Shown: positions 18,398 to 26,783 of the stretch, piece after piece
How positions within the stretch are numbered: position 1 is the first letter of the stretch
Layout: each line of letters opens with the position of its first letter
Origin: Lysinibacillus sp. ZYM-1
GTDB lineage: Bacteria > Bacillota > Bacilli > Bacillales_A > Planococcaceae
DNA: 61,223 nucleotides
NCBI RefSeq assembly: GCF_001308875.1
Contig: NZ_KQ465130.1
Coordinates: 1-61,223 of the forward strand
Direction: 5' to 3'
The notes under the pieces: model-generated
The model's database searches: none
Told to the model about the DNA's origin: nothing
The model's input: only the letters and a program-made list of their open reading frames with translations
Program-made: the position numbers and the translations under genes

Positions 18398-19435
18398 TTG
18401 CAACCAACCGATAACAACAAACGAATTGATACATTAGATTATTTAAGAGGTTTTGCCTTACTCGGCATTATTTTAGTGAATATCCCTGCTTTAATGTGGA
18501 TTGCACCACCTCAATTTGCTAGCGATATTACCTATAGTCGCTTTCTCACACTTTTTATAGAAGGTAAATTTTTTATCATTTTTTCTTTTTTATTTGGGAT
18601 AGGATTTTATCTCTTTCTTTCTCGTGCAATGGCTAGAAATGAAAAAGCCTATGCCTTATTTAGTCGCCGACTCTTAATCTTATTAGTTATGGGACTTATC
18701 CACTTCTATTTTCAACCAGGAGAAGCTTTGACTGTCTATGCCATCTTTGGCTTTTTAGCACTCCCTTTTTATAAAGTGCGGAAAGAATTTAATTTACTTA
18801 TTGGGCTCGTTCTATTAGCACTTACAGCTTATTTTGGGATAAAAATCGCCATGCCTTTTCCACTAATCTTACTAGGATTAGCTGCTGGACAATATCATCT
18901 ATTTGAAAACATCCCAATACATCGAAAAAAAATTACTTTAGTGACGATTGTCATGTTCTGTGTCAGCATTGGTAGCTGGCTGTATCAATGGCAGTATGTC
19001 CCTGATGCCAACGTCAATATCGATCAATTATCCAAAACTCAACTGGAAGAGCATATCACAAACATTGAGCAATTTGGGTTAATTGGACTTCAGTTTAGCC
19101 CGTTTGTTTCATTGTTTTACATGGGAACAATCATTCTTTGTCTGCAGAATTCACGATTCCAACGACTATTGTCTCCATTAAAAGCATATGGACGTATGGC
19201 CCTAACAAATTATTTAGGTCAAACTGCACTCATTTTAATCATTGGCCATTCATTCCAACTAATTGGTCAACTTCGATTCATCGAGTCGCTATGGATTTGT
19301 TTAGGTATTTATGTTTTCCAATTACTGTGTAGCAAGCTATGGTTAAGTTATTTCCGCTTCGGACCACTGGAATGGCTGTGGCGAATGGGGACCTATTGGG
19401 CAGTCCCTCCCCTTAGAAAAACAAAAGATTTTTAA
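18398..19435 (+). CDS. DUF418 (YeiB-like) integral membrane protein
   Basis: A polytopic membrane protein of 345 residues with about eight to ten membrane segments. The opening RIDTLDYLRGFALLGIILVN is the DUF418 family hallmark. The C-terminal region has GRMALTNYLGQT and GPLEWLWR, also diagnostic. I chose the TTG at 18398 because AGGAGG lies 8 bases upstream; the ATG two codons earlier is only 2 bases from it. YeiB-type proteins are believed to be membrane acyltransferase-like, but no function is proven. It appears monocistronic. Confidence 0.88.
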   Translation: MQPTDNNKRIDTLDYLRGFALLGIILVNIPALMWIAPPQFASDITYSRFLTLFIEGKFFIIFSFLFGIGFYLFLSRAMARNEKAYALFSRRLLILLVMGLIHFYFQPGEALTVYAIFGFLALPFYKVRKEFNLLIGLVLLALTAYFGIKIAMPFPLILLGLAAGQYHLFENIPIHRKKITLVTIVMFCVSIGSWLYQWQYVPDANVNIDQLSKTQLEEHITNIEQFGLIGLQFSPFVSLFYMGTIILCLQNSRFQRLLSPLKAYGRMALTNYLGQTALILIIGHSFQLIGQLRFIESLWICLGIYVFQLLCSKLWLSYFRFGPLEWLWRMGTYWAVPPLRKTKDF

Positions 19436-19549
19436 GCCAAGGATATTTACCTATCAGCCTTGCGTTAAACCTCATATATTGGTAATGTACCCTACTCGCT
19501 TTCCATCTTTGCTCATATCTTCAGCAAGAAACACATCCCCATTTTATTT

Positions 19550-19582
19550 GGTCACTTATTGAAAAATAGGTGACCTTTTTTT
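19550..19582 (+). terminator. Strong intrinsic terminator after the DUF418 gene
   Basis: An 11-bp stem with one wobble (GGTCACTTATT/AATAGGTGACC) capped by a GAAA tetraloop, then T7 on the plus strand. It lies 115 bases after the DUF418 stop. Confidence 0.85.
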
Positions 19583-19665
19583 GCTGTTAGTCAAAATTGT
19601 TCTGCACCTGTCCCCTATATCATGCATACTATGCAAATAATACCCTTTTTTGTAGGGAGGATTTT

Positions 19666-19911
19666 ATGAAAAATAACAAGGGCTATCGGAATAGTGAAGG
19701 AACTGAAACAGTCGGTCAAGCGGCTAAGCTGGCAGTTATTGCCGGAGCCATTTCAACTCTTGGTGATGCATTAGCGACCATTGCAGCTGGTCTTGCTTTG
19801 GAGGATGAATTGAGGGAAAATGAAAGTAAAAATAATGATATTGACAAACTACAAAAGCAAATTGACGATTTAAATTATGAAATGAAGCAGTTAAAAAAGA
19901 TGTTTCGTTAA
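19666..19911 (+). CDS. Small protein with hydrophobic segment and coiled coil
   Basis: An 81-residue protein of unknown function. The first ~18 residues are polar. Residues ~20-46 are Ala/Gly-rich and hydrophobic (AAKLAVIAGAISTLGDALAT, then IAAGLALEDE), and the C-terminal third is a Lys/Glu heptad coiled coil (DKLQKQIDDLNYEMKQLKKM). The start ATG has GGGAGGA 5 bases upstream; an upstream extension of the frame lacks a site. Similar small Bacillaceae proteins have been annotated loosely as translation initiation factor 2, which I do not support here. A perfect hairpin terminator follows at once. Confidence 0.7.
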   Translation: MKNNKGYRNSEGTETVGQAAKLAVIAGAISTLGDALATIAAGLALEDELRENESKNNDIDKLQKQIDDLNYEMKQLKKMFR

Positions 19912-19926
19912 ATAAGCCATGTTCAT

Positions 19927-19966
19927 AAAAAATCGACAATATCCCGATGATATTGTCGATTTTTTT
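19927..19966. terminator. Bidirectional terminator
   Basis: A perfect 13-bp stem (AATCGACAATATC and complement) with a 5-base loop, flanked by A on the left and T7 on the right. It serves both the 81-residue gene and the convergent RidA gene. Confidence 0.85.
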
Positions 19967-19969
19967 ATG

Positions 19970-20362
19970 TTATTTAGCAGCCCAAATATCAAGCTCTATT
20001 TTAATTTCTGGTAGACCTAGAGCCGACACATAGGCAATGGTCATAGATGGATAGGAATCACCAAACATCGCTTCCCATTGCAGGTAGAAATGATCCCAAT
20101 CAATTTCCTCCGTAGCCCAAATATTGACCTTTACAATATGGTTGGCATCTATTCCCTCTGTCGCTAAAATTGTTTCAATGTTAGTAAATGTATTTGTAAT
20201 TTGCTCCAATAATGTTTGTGGTAATTGATCGTCATAACCAATACCAATTTGTCCGGAAAGAGCATACATGGTAGCATCTTTTGGAATAATTGTTACATGA
20301 CTATATTTCCCAACAGGTTTTGGTGCCTGCATTGGATTTTTACGCACTAGTTTTGATTTCAT
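19970..20362 (-). CDS. RidA-family protein
   Basis: A 130-residue member of the RidA/YjgF/UK114 family. These form homotrimers and hydrolyse reactive enamine/imine intermediates made by PLP enzymes, in the cytoplasm. The family pattern is clear: YSHVTIIPKDATMYALSGQIG near the start, then EGIDANHIVKVNIWAT, and the C-terminal PSMTIAYVSALGLPEIKIEL. The conserved Arg seen in true RidA (usually in the RxxV segment near position 105) is not evident, so it may be a RidA-subfamily protein without imine deaminase activity. AAAGGAG precedes ATG. A 21-codon gene and its terminator lie directly upstream. Confidence 0.85.
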   Translation of the reverse strand: MKSKLVRKNPMQAPKPVGKYSHVTIIPKDATMYALSGQIGIGYDDQLPQTLLEQITNTFTNIETILATEGIDANHIVKVNIWATEEIDWDHFYLQWEAMFGDSYPSMTIAYVSALGLPEIKIELDIWAAK

Positions 20363-20392
20363 ATAGAATCTCCTTTAGGTTCTTATTTTTCT

Positions 20393-20415
20393 AAAAAAGG
20401 GCAGACTTCTCCCTT
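20393..20415 (-). terminator. Terminator between the 21-codon gene and ridA-like gene
   Basis: Stem AAGGGAGAAGTCTGCCCTT (7 bp with one bulged base) followed by T6 on the minus strand. It lies 10 bases after the stop of the 21-codon frame and 31 bases before the RidA start, so it could end the small transcript or act as an attenuator of the RidA gene. Confidence 0.55.
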
Positions 20416-20425
20416 GAAATCTATT

Positions 20426-20491
20426 TTAGAAAAAAACAGCAGTGGAGAATCCAATGCCCATGCTTAAAAAACGTATAGATCTTTTTTTCAT
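20426..20491 (-). CDS. Tiny 21-residue hydrophobic peptide
   Basis: A 22-codon frame encoding MKKRSIRFLSMGIGFSTAVFF (written here in parts: basic MKKRSIRF, then LSMGIGFSTAVFF), a basic head and a hydrophobic tail. It has a strong ribosome site (GGGGGAGAAGG, 4 bases before ATG), a sigma-A-type promoter upstream (20526-20555) and a terminator right after it. The full set of signals is why I report it. It could be a membrane-active small protein or a leader peptide for the RidA gene; neither is proven. Confidence 0.5.
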   Translation of the reverse strand: MKKRSIRFLSMGIGFSTAVFF

Positions 20492-20525
20492 AAGCCTTCT
20501 CCCCCTTTTACCTAAAGATATTTCA

Positions 20526-20555
20526 ATTTTACCATTTCTATCCTACAATTTTCAA
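20526..20555 (-). promoter_or_regulatory. Sigma-A-type promoter of the 21-codon gene
   Basis: On the minus strand, TTGAAA (20550-20555), an 18-base spacer, then TAAAAT (20526-20531). This puts the transcript start near 20519, about 28 bases before the ATG. Confidence 0.55.
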
Positions 20556-20639
20556 TTGATTACTTAAACTATTTATGAGTTTCTTTTTATTATATCTCAG
20601 GCAATTAACTATATAACCCTATTGAATCCATCATATACT

Positions 20640-20766
20640 TAATAGTGTAAAGCTAAATTAGCCTTACACCTCCGAAATTGTTACGAGGGTTACTCCATCC
20701 CAAGTGGCCCTTCCTTTTTTCATTAAAAAACTAGGCTCCCCTCATTGGAGTACCTAGTTTTTTTTA
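20640..20766 (+). ncRNA. Candidate small structured RNA, unclassified
   Basis: The 595-base gap before lpdA has no convincing protein gene. This part contains a hairpin (GTGTAA/TTACAC with an inner GCTA/TAGC, 20645-20669), a less AT-rich middle, and a strong terminator hairpin (ACTAGG..CCTAGT, 20730-20757) running into T8. That layout fits a short independent transcript or a leader relic. No promoter was convincing and no RNA family was recognised. Confidence 0.3.
20726..20766 (+). terminator. Strong intrinsic terminator
   Basis: AAAAACTAGG pairs with CCTAGTTTTT, with an inner TCC/GGA pairing, followed by T8 on the plus strand. No protein gene ends here on the plus strand, which is the main reason to suspect a small RNA upstream. 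Confidence 0.75.
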
Positions 20767-20955
20767 GTATGCGTGTTCATTCATAGAATATCATGGCATC
20801 CTCTACAATTTCTGAACAAACTACCTAAAAATATTGTGTTCTTTAACGCTATGTTTTTTTTAAAAGTTTTAAGTTATACGTTATTTATAAAAAATATGAT
20901 TTCTATGAATGTACCAATTTTAAATAAAAATTGCACTTTACAACAAAAGATATCA

Positions 20956-20992
20956 AAAATGACCAAGACAGCAATTATGTCTTGATCATTTT
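20956..20992 (-). terminator. Terminator downstream of lpdA
   Basis: A 15-bp stem with one mismatch (AAAATGACCAAGACA and TGTCTTGATCATTTT), with T5 following on the minus strand. It lies about 95 bases after the lpdA stop. Confidence 0.7.
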
Positions 20993-21086
20993 ATTTCACT
21001 GCGTTGTTCAATGATGATTTTTTAGTCCTTCAAGAACGCTAAGAGGTTATAAAATTATTTAATAGTAGGTATTCGAAGTCTATCCA

Positions 21087-22481
21087 TTATACTTTCATAA
21101 CATGAACTGGCCTGCCCATAATTACCTCAGCAGCTTCCATTGCAATCTCACCTAAAGTTGGGTGAGCATGAATTGTTAATGCAATATCTTCTGCAGTCAT
21201 ACCCGCTTCGATCGCAAGACTCATTTCTGCAATCATATCAGATGCACCCGTTCCTACGATTTGAGCACCGATTAATACCCCATCTCTTTTTCGTACAATA
21301 AGTTTCATAAAACCTTCTGTTGCGTTTAAAGTTAATGAACGGCCATTTACTACGAATGGGAATCGCGCTACTTTCACATCAATACCTGCTGCTTTTGCTT
21401 GCTCCTCATTGTAACCAACAGTTGCGAGCTCTGGATCTGTGAAGCATACAGCTGGTATTGCTAAATAATCAACGATTGATTTTTCGCCAGCGATTGCTTC
21501 TGCAGCTACTTTGCCTTCGTAGGATGCTTTATGTGCAAGTTGTGGACCGGATACGATATCACCTATGGCATAGATGTTTGGTACTGAAGTACGACATTGT
21601 TTGTCCACTTTTAGCAAACCTCGTTCTGCAAAATCAATGCCCACCGCTTCAAGGCCCATTTCATCGGTATTAGGTTGACGACCTACAGTGACTAATACAT
21701 AATTAGCTTCAACTGTTTTTTCTGCTCCGTCTGCTTCATACGTTACAATGACGCCGTTTTCATGTTCTTCCACGCCTTTAGCTGATGCGCCTACAACAAC
21801 TTCCACGCCTTTTAATTTTAAGCCTTTTTTCACAACTTGTGTCATTTGCTTTTCAAATCCAGCTAAGATGTCTTTACCACCTTCAATGATTGTTACTTGT
21901 GAACCTAAGTTAGCGTAAGCAGATCCTAGCTCTGTTCCGATATAACCTCCACCAATAACAACTAATTTTTCTGGCACTGCTGGTAAAGAGAGAGCATCAG
22001 TGGAGTTGATTACACGTTCAGTGAATTTGAATGTTGGAATTTCAACTGGTCGAGAACCAGTCGCAAGAATAGCATTTTTGAATGTAAATGTTTGTGCGTT
22101 ATCACCATCGATTACACGCACTGTGTTTGCATCTAAAAAGTATGCTTCACCTTTCACAATGTCGATCTTGTTCCCCTTTAGTAGTCCTTCCACACCGCCT
22201 ACTAATTTAGAAACTACACCTTTTTTGAACTCTTGTACTTTTGTCCAGTCAAGTTTTACCTCTTGTGTAACAACACCCATATCTTCTGAATGCTTTGCTT
22301 GCTCAAAACGGTGGCCAACTGAAATCAGTACTTTTGATGGGATACAGCCAACATTTGAGCAAACTCCTCCTATAAACTCTCTCTCTACAATTGTAACGCT
22401 TTGCTTCATTTGAGTAGCTCGAATAGCCGCTACATATCCTCCTGGACCTGCACCAATCACAAGCGTATCAATATTCTTCAT
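21087..22481 (-). CDS. lpdA: Dihydrolipoyl dehydrogenase
   Basis: A FAD-dependent E3-type enzyme of 464 residues that reoxidises dihydrolipoyl groups using NAD+. The FAD-binding site is [12 protein letters not shown]. The redox disulfide is in [13 protein letters not shown] (Cys residues five apart; the usual Leu after the first Cys is Ser here). The NAD site is [11 protein letters not shown] and the C-terminal catalytic His-Glu pair is in HAHPTLGE. The start overlaps the stop of the hydrolase gene by 4 bases (ATGA), so the two are translationally coupled. No E1/E2 genes are near, so this is a stand-alone E3, under TetR control with its neighbour. Confidence 0.93.
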   Translation of the reverse strand: MKNIDTLVIGAGPGGYVAAIRATQMKQSVTIVEREFIGGVCSNVGCIPSKVLISVGHRFEQAKHSEDMGVVTQEVKLDWTKVQEFKKGVVSKLVGGVEGLLKGNKIDIVKGEAYFLDANTVRVIDGDNAQTFTFKNAILATGSRPVEIPTFKFTERVINSTDALSLPAVPEKLVVIGGGYIGTELGSAYANLGSQVTIIEGGKDILAGFEKQMTQVVKKGLKLKGVEVVVGASAKGVEEHENGVIVTYEADGAEKTVEANYVLVTVGRQPNTDEMGLEAVGIDFAERGLLKVDKQCRTSVPNIYAIGDIVSGPQLAHKASYEGKVAAEAIAGEKSIVDYLAIPAVCFTDPELATVGYNEEQAKAAGIDVKVARFPFVVNGRSLTLNATEGFMKLIVRKRDGVLIGAQIVGTGASDMIAEMSLAIEAGMTAEDIALTIHAHPTLGEIAMEAAEVIMGRPVHVMKV

Positions 22482-23341
22482 CTATCATTTCCCCTCTCAA
22501 TACTTGTTATAAAACGCAAAACATTTTCCCAAAAAAATTTATCTTTTACACAATTATGGTGACCTTTTGTTGCAACTTTAATTACCTGTTTAAAGTTACT
22601 ATCATTTATGAGGACTTCCACATTTGAAATCGGCACTTTTTTATCTTGAATAGAGTGTATGGCAAGAGCTGGGGACACTTGGTTTTTTAATATTGTTTCT
22701 AGACACCACTCTCTTCTAGCTCTTAGAAAAACACCTCCTCGTAATAAAAACCAACTAATAAATAGCCAACCAAAAGGAATATAAGGTATTGTTACTTTTC
22801 CAGCCATTGAATTGCTAATACTTTTTAATGATGTAGGCATTGAATCGGTAATAAGCGCCCGTAACCTCAAATCAAAGGAATTTACAATACTTGCAGCAAT
22901 TCCACCCATTGAATGTCCTAGAACATAGATTGCATTACTATTAATATCAGGTCTCTCCCATACATAATCAATCGTTGCTGTTATACTTTGCACAAATGAT
23001 GCAATACTTACTTGTTTTTGTATGGACTCACTTTGCCCATGACCAAGAACATCCACAATTAATACGTCATAACCGCTAGCTAATAAGGGATCGACATACC
23101 GTAACATATCTGATTTATTAGAGTTCCACCCATGAATCAGTAGAAAGCAACCTCTTGCCTGTTCACTTTTTATAAGCCATCCTCGAATTATCCCAGTGTC
23201 AAGTTCTATTTCAACGTTTTCATAAGTGGTATTCGGGTACTTTTTATCCTCTTTCATTTTCGGTGTAAAGATATGAAGAATGATATATCTCCTTAGAAAT
23301 AAAATAATAGCTATGCACACAACGAATAAGAAATATTTCAT
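22478..23341 (-). CDS. Membrane-anchored alpha/beta hydrolase
   Basis: A serine hydrolase of about 287 residues with an N-terminal membrane anchor ([16 protein letters not shown]). It has the oxyanion segment LLIHGWNSN, the nucleophile elbow GHSMGG, a late Asp in SIQDKKVP and the catalytic His in TKGHHN. The start ATG has GGGAG 6 bases upstream, with the frame open for nine earlier codons. An operator-like repeat lies at 23357-23380 just before it, matching one before the tetR gene. It is coupled to lpdA by an ATGA overlap. The substrate is unknown; a membrane-side ester is likely. Confidence 0.87.
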   Translation of the reverse strand: MKYFLFVVCIAIILFLRRYIILHIFTPKMKEDKKYPNTTYENVEIELDTGIIRGWLIKSEQARGCFLLIHGWNSNKSDMLRYVDPLLASGYDVLIVDVLGHGQSESIQKQVSIASFVQSITATIDYVWERPDINSNAIYVLGHSMGGIAASIVNSFDLRLRALITDSMPTSLKSISNSMAGKVTIPYIPFGWLFISWFLLRGGVFLRARREWCLETILKNQVSPALAIHSIQDKKVPISNVEVLINDSNFKQVIKVATKGHHNCVKDKFFWENVLRFITSIERGNDR

Positions 23342-23356
23342 AATAACTCCCTTCAA

Positions 23357-23380
23357 AAAAGATACCAATCAGTCTCTTTT
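23357..23380. promoter_or_regulatory. TetR operator copy 2 (hydrolase-lpdA)
   Basis: AAAAGATACC, AAT, CAGTCTCTTTT: an imperfect palindrome (half-sites AAAGATACC and, on the other strand, AAAGAGACTG). It matches the copy at 24016-24039 at 22 of 24 positions. It lies between tetR and the hydrolase gene. Confidence 0.65.
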
Positions 23381-23401
23381 TGATGTTAAAAAAAGACGGC
23401 T

Positions 23402-24004
23402 TTATTGCCGCTCGGTAGCAATCATTGAAATATATTGCCTCAAATTATTTAATAGGATTTTTGTTAATTGCCCATCATTCTTTAATCGATCTAATACAAG
23501 TCCACCTTCAAGTGTTGACACAATATATATCGCAGTATCATATGGCTGAATCGACTGCTTCAACTCCAGATGCTTAATGCCATCTTCTATAATTTTCTTT
23601 ATCCACATTATCATCATATCCATTGCTTCATTAATCGCTGGCAGTAACGTACTCCCTTCTAAATCATCCATTTCGATAGCTGCGTTAAAAATAGGGCATC
23701 CACCTACTATCGGTTTTCCTGCACTTAATTGTAAAAAGGCCTCCACAAATGCGATTAATTTGTCCTTTGCATTTTCGTGTTGTGAAATACTCGTCTTTAA
23801 ATGATTTTGCATGATTTCAGTAGAAAAATGAAATGACTCAACCATCAGCTGCTCTTTATCCTTAAAATGTCGATATATCCCCCCTTTTTGAATATTTGTT
23901 TCCTGAATAATGTCACTCATTGTTGTTGTCATGTAACCTTTTTTGTTAAAAATCGAAGCAGATATTCGAATAATATTACGCCTTGTTAATTCACCTTTTT
24001 TCAT
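23402..24004 (-). CDS. TetR/AcrR-family repressor
   Basis: A DNA-binding repressor of 200 residues. The N-terminal HTH is canonical: TRRNIIRISASIFNKKGYMTT, then TMSDIIQETNIQKGGIYRHFKDKEQL. The C-terminal ligand domain has the GGCPIFNAAIE motif seen in the YxaF/LmrA-like branch. It is followed in the same direction by the hydrolase and lpdA. Matching palindromes lie before tetR itself and before the hydrolase, so it very likely represses both. The ATG follows GGAGG with 7 bases between. Confidence 0.9.
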   Translation of the reverse strand: MKKGELTRRNIIRISASIFNKKGYMTTTMSDIIQETNIQKGGIYRHFKDKEQLMVESFHFSTEIMQNHLKTSISQHENAKDKLIAFVEAFLQLSAGKPIVGGCPIFNAAIEMDDLEGSTLLPAINEAMDMMIMWIKKIIEDGIKHLELKQSIQPYDTAIYIVSTLEGGLVLDRLKNDGQLTKILLNNLRQYISMIATERQ

Positions 24005-24015
24005 TTAAACCTCCA

Positions 24016-24039
24016 AAAAGATACCTTTCAGTCTCTTTT
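24016..24039. promoter_or_regulatory. TetR operator copy 1 (autoregulation)
   Basis: AAAAGATACC, TTT, CAGTCTCTTTT just upstream of the tetR start. Same sequence as the site at 23357-23380 except two central bases. Confidence 0.65.
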
Positions 24040-24071
24040 AATATAATGGAATTGGAAAACAAATTCAAGAA

Positions 24072-24275
24072 CTATTTAACAAAATTTAAAAACAAAGTTC
24101 TATCTTCTTTTGTATGACGAAATCCTAGTTTTTTTCTAAAAGAATTTATATGTATTTCATATTTCAAATGATGATTGACTAAGTAAGCAATATAAAATAA
24201 GTCCAGTACAATTCCTACCTTAATCCTTACAAGATACTTGTACAGTGAAGATGAGAGGATGAGGATAGTAGTCAT
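24072..24275 (-). other. Doubtful 67-codon reading frame, possible relic
   Basis: An open frame without ribosome site. The C-terminal part (KYEIHINSFRKKLGFRHTKE, then DRTLFLNF) reads like protein, the N-terminal part does not. It may be the tail of a lost gene. The surrounding 24005-24449 gap otherwise holds one copy of the dispersed palindromic repeat near 24378-24416. Confidence 0.25.
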
Positions 24276-24377
24276 AGGGATGTTTTAGCCTACTAACAGT
24301 AAGAATTGAAACACACCCTCCAACAATCATCTAATTACAGATCTATTCCTGGAAGAATATAGAAAGCAGCTCTTCTT

Positions 24378-24416
24378 CACCTAACTGACCCGATAGTTCG
24401 ATAAAGAAAAAAGCTG
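24378..24416. repeat. Dispersed palindromic repeat, copy A
   Basis: CACCTAACTGACCCGATAGT and the following TCGATAAAGAAAAAAGCTGC fit the consensus inverted repeat (TTCAACTAACCTGCCCGTTA and GTTGAA) plus an AAAAAAGCTGC tail shared with other gaps in this window. Confidence 0.4.
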
Positions 24417-24449
24417 CATATGTAACGCAAAAGCACCCTGTTTGTGTAT

Positions 24450-24920
24450 TTAGATTTGATTCTCTTGATATGAATTCTTTACCCGTTCAATTTGATCAAG
24501 GTGGTCGCGGACATGTTTCACTCGAAATTCCAGCAATTGCTTAAATGTGAACTGGGCCTGATCGATATACACCCCCACTCGCTTACTTTGTTCACTAGTG
24601 AGATTGTCTAGAATAGGCTGTATACTGGAACGTAGCAATTTAAAAAGAAGCAAATGCTGCTCACGGTCCAACAAATCATAACTCAAGTTATTAGCCCATG
24701 CATTTTGGTCAAATGAAATCAGAAGTGGCTCATCCTCCGCCAAGACTTTTTTTAACCTAGATGTGGACGAGATCTCAGAATCCGTTACATGTATGAGGAT
24801 TTGATGAATGCTCCATTTGTCTGGCGCAGGCTTAAAACGAAGCTCCTCCTCGGTTAGTCCTTCGATGGCTTCCCGTAGCATTGTGTATCCTAAGGCGTAC
24901 TCCTTTTTTAATTCTTCCAA
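24450..24920 (-). CDS. DinB-family protein
   Basis: A four-helix-bundle protein of about 156 residues. It has the DinB metal-site pattern: His in HQILIHVTDSE near residue 45-50, and the HxxxH pair in RVKHVRDHLDQI at the C-terminus. Such proteins bind a divalent metal; several act as thiol-dependent transferases, but this one cannot be assigned. The start is a TTG with a GGGGGG site 6 bases upstream; the ATG seven codons earlier overlaps that site. Monocistronic as far as seen. Confidence 0.85.
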   Translation of the reverse strand: MEELKKEYALGYTMLREAIEGLTEEELRFKPAPDKWSIHQILIHVTDSEISSTSRLKKVLAEDEPLLISFDQNAWANNLSYDLLDREQHLLLFKLLRSSIQPILDNLTSEQSKRVGVYIDQAQFTFKQLLEFRVKHVRDHLDQIERVKNSYQENQI

Positions 24921-25204
24921 TTTAATCCCCCCTATTTTCAAGTAATACCTAGTAAACTTCCAATAAATATATATTCTTTTTTTGGTCTAGGAATCCTTTT
25001 AATTTTTCTTCGACTATTGCCATCACTAGTTTAAGCATTTTCGCTAAGCCTATGAATAAGCGATCCTTCATCATGTAGATCTTGTTCCACTAAACTGTTG
25101 CGGTAGCTCAATAAAAAAGCAAACATTAACTTCGGAAGCCGATTTTAAACTCTTGCAATCTGTTGCCTTTATATTATTATTTGGTTCAATACATTTTTTG
25201 TAAA

Positions 25205-25462
25205 TTAACTGTTATTGATTTTGTCCCAAATTTTTAACGCACTTGGATAACAATTATTTATCGAATATACTTCATCAATCGAAAACATTTTTACAAAGAC
25301 CTCATGTATCACAACAGCTAATTTTTCAACGGAAGTTGCTGTTGGTAATAGGTCTACAATCAGCCTTATTTCTGGGTCATATTCATCGTCAGGTGTATAA
25401 TGTAAAAATTGCTTTGGATCCCAATCATCAATTACTTCTTTTACAATTTGAAAGTGTTTCAT
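25205..25462 (-). CDS. DUF1871 family protein
   Basis: An 85-residue protein that matches the DUF1871 pattern. It starts with a helix, then DDWDPKQFL, then the acidic DDEYDPEIRLIVDLL and a C-terminal helix with YPSALKIW. These Bacillaceae proteins have no known function. The ATG is preceded by AAAGAGGAA. The neighbouring genes are unrelated. Confidence 0.78.
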   Translation of the reverse strand: MKHFQIVKEVIDDWDPKQFLHYTPDDEYDPEIRLIVDLLPTATSVEKLAVVIHEVFVKMFSIDEVYSINNCYPSALKIWDKINNS

Positions 25463-25502
25463 ATTATTCCTCTTTATATTGTTTAATTGATTTATTCAAA
25501 GT

Positions 25503-25582
25503 CCTTCTTCAACTATCCTGTTTGTTTAACTCTATAATTCATACCAGCTTTAACGTACAATTGCCCTCGCTAGTTGAACAAA
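25503..25582. repeat. Dispersed palindromic repeat, paired copies B/C
   Basis: TCTTCAACTATCCTGTTTGT (about 25506-25525) and CAATTGCCCTCGCTAGTTGA (about 25557-25576) are a left-type and a right-type half of the dispersed repeat, 30 bases apart and just after the phosphotransferase gene. Confidence 0.4.
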
Positions 25583-25586
25583 AAAT

Positions 25587-26462
25587 CTATCTGTAATCTT
25601 TAATTCCATCTTCAAAAGCCTGTCTATCTTCATTCTCAATCCCATGCAATGCTTCTTGTAAAGCAAATGTACTTTTATAAAATTTAACTCGTTCTGATAT
25701 TTCATTACCGTTAGGGTATAGATTAATACACATATCAAAAAAATCTTGACCATAGCTAGAAAGTATACCAGCAAAGTCATATGCCGGATCTCCTAAACCC
25801 GAACCACCAAAGTCTATTATTCCTGAAATCATACTTGTTTCTGGGTTCCACAAGATATTAGATGCTCCGAAATCTCCGTGTATAAGTGTTAGTTCTAAAT
25901 TTGAGAATGCCTCCCCTTTTAGGAACGTTTCAAAAGATTGCGATATTTCCTTTTGTGCTTCTTTCCTGATAAAAGGAAATAATTTATTTTGAATCTTATC
26001 ATACAGGTTATACATCTCTTCACGAGGGTTACAAACCTTTAGATTCAAATCTCGTCTTGCCTTTTCACCTGAAATAGAATGAAGTTCTATAAGAAAAGAA
26101 ACAAGTTGTTTTGTCAATCCTTTAACCAATTCAACACTCTTAACACCTGCTAAACTTTCCTTCCACAAAGGAACACCTTCTATTAGGTTATAGCCAGTGA
26201 AGACCTTACCTGGTTCTACCTCTTCAAACGACTGATAAATTGGATTTGGAATAGGAATGGAGATGATACCTTTAATGTATTTCAAAATTTCTGTCTCTCT
26301 TCTTAATTGAATTATTCCATTTTTATATTTTGGGAATCTAAAAACCAAAGTTTTATTTACAATTAATACATCATTATTCTGTCCAATTTCATTAGGATAC
26401 AAGTCTTCAATGGAAAGGTCAGAATAACACGATTGAATGTTTTCAATAAAGTTATGATTCAT
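25587..26462 (-). CDS. Aminoglycoside phosphotransferase family protein
   Basis: A kinase-fold protein of 291 residues. The catalytic loop is LIHGDFGASNILW and the metal-binding Asp is in GIIDFGGSGLGDPAYDFA, both canonical for APH/choline kinase-like enzymes. An ATP-side lysine is replaced by the usual LVFRFPK pattern (VLIVNKTLVFRFPKY). It transfers phosphate from ATP to a small alcohol or amine; resistance to an aminoglycoside is possible but not shown. GGGG precedes ATG by 8 bases or so. Single gene. Confidence 0.87.
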   Translation of the reverse strand: MNHNFIENIQSCYSDLSIEDLYPNEIGQNNDVLIVNKTLVFRFPKYKNGIIQLRRETEILKYIKGIISIPIPNPIYQSFEEVEPGKVFTGYNLIEGVPLWKESLAGVKSVELVKGLTKQLVSFLIELHSISGEKARRDLNLKVCNPREEMYNLYDKIQNKLFPFIRKEAQKEISQSFETFLKGEAFSNLELTLIHGDFGASNILWNPETSMISGIIDFGGSGLGDPAYDFAGILSSYGQDFFDMCINLYPNGNEISERVKFYKSTFALQEALHGIENEDRQAFEDGIKDYR

Positions 26463-26514
26463 TTAGTAATAACCCCTTTCAATCTCTTTCTAATGTTTTG
26501 ATTCCCGAACTTTT

Positions 26515-26550
26515 GTTGAACTAACCTGCCGTTAGCTGAATAGATAATCA
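26515..26550. repeat. Dispersed palindromic repeat, copy D
   Basis: TTGTTGAACTAACCTGCCGT then TAGCTGAATAG: an imperfect inverted repeat close to the consensus. It lies upstream of the phosphotransferase gene. Confidence 0.4.
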
Positions 26551-26700
26551 GTTTTTGGGGATTATTTTTTCTATTTATAAATGCTGAAATATGAACCATC
26601 AAACCGTTACAAGCTCTTAGTTGGAGTACCGACTTGGGATTGTTGAAAAAGAGTAAAGTTCACAGTTATCTAATCTGAGCTACAAAGGTAATGGAGAAAA

Positions 26701-26740
26701 CAAAAGGACTTGGTGTAAATTTTCGCACAAGTCCCTTTGT
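26701..26740 (-). terminator. Terminator of the 56-residue membrane protein gene
   Basis: Long stem (CAAAAGGACTTG opposite CAAGTCCCTTTG, with one extra base) and a TTTTGTTTT tail on the minus strand, 44 bases after the stop codon. Confidence 0.7.
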
Positions 26741-26783
26741 TGATACATGATTGGCTAATTAATAGAAGTGATAGTAGCCATTG

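Noticed and set aside
20773..20985. 70-codon plus-strand frame between the orphan terminator and lpdA
   Set aside because: No ribosome site, AT-rich filler-like composition, and it runs into the lpdA terminator hairpin.
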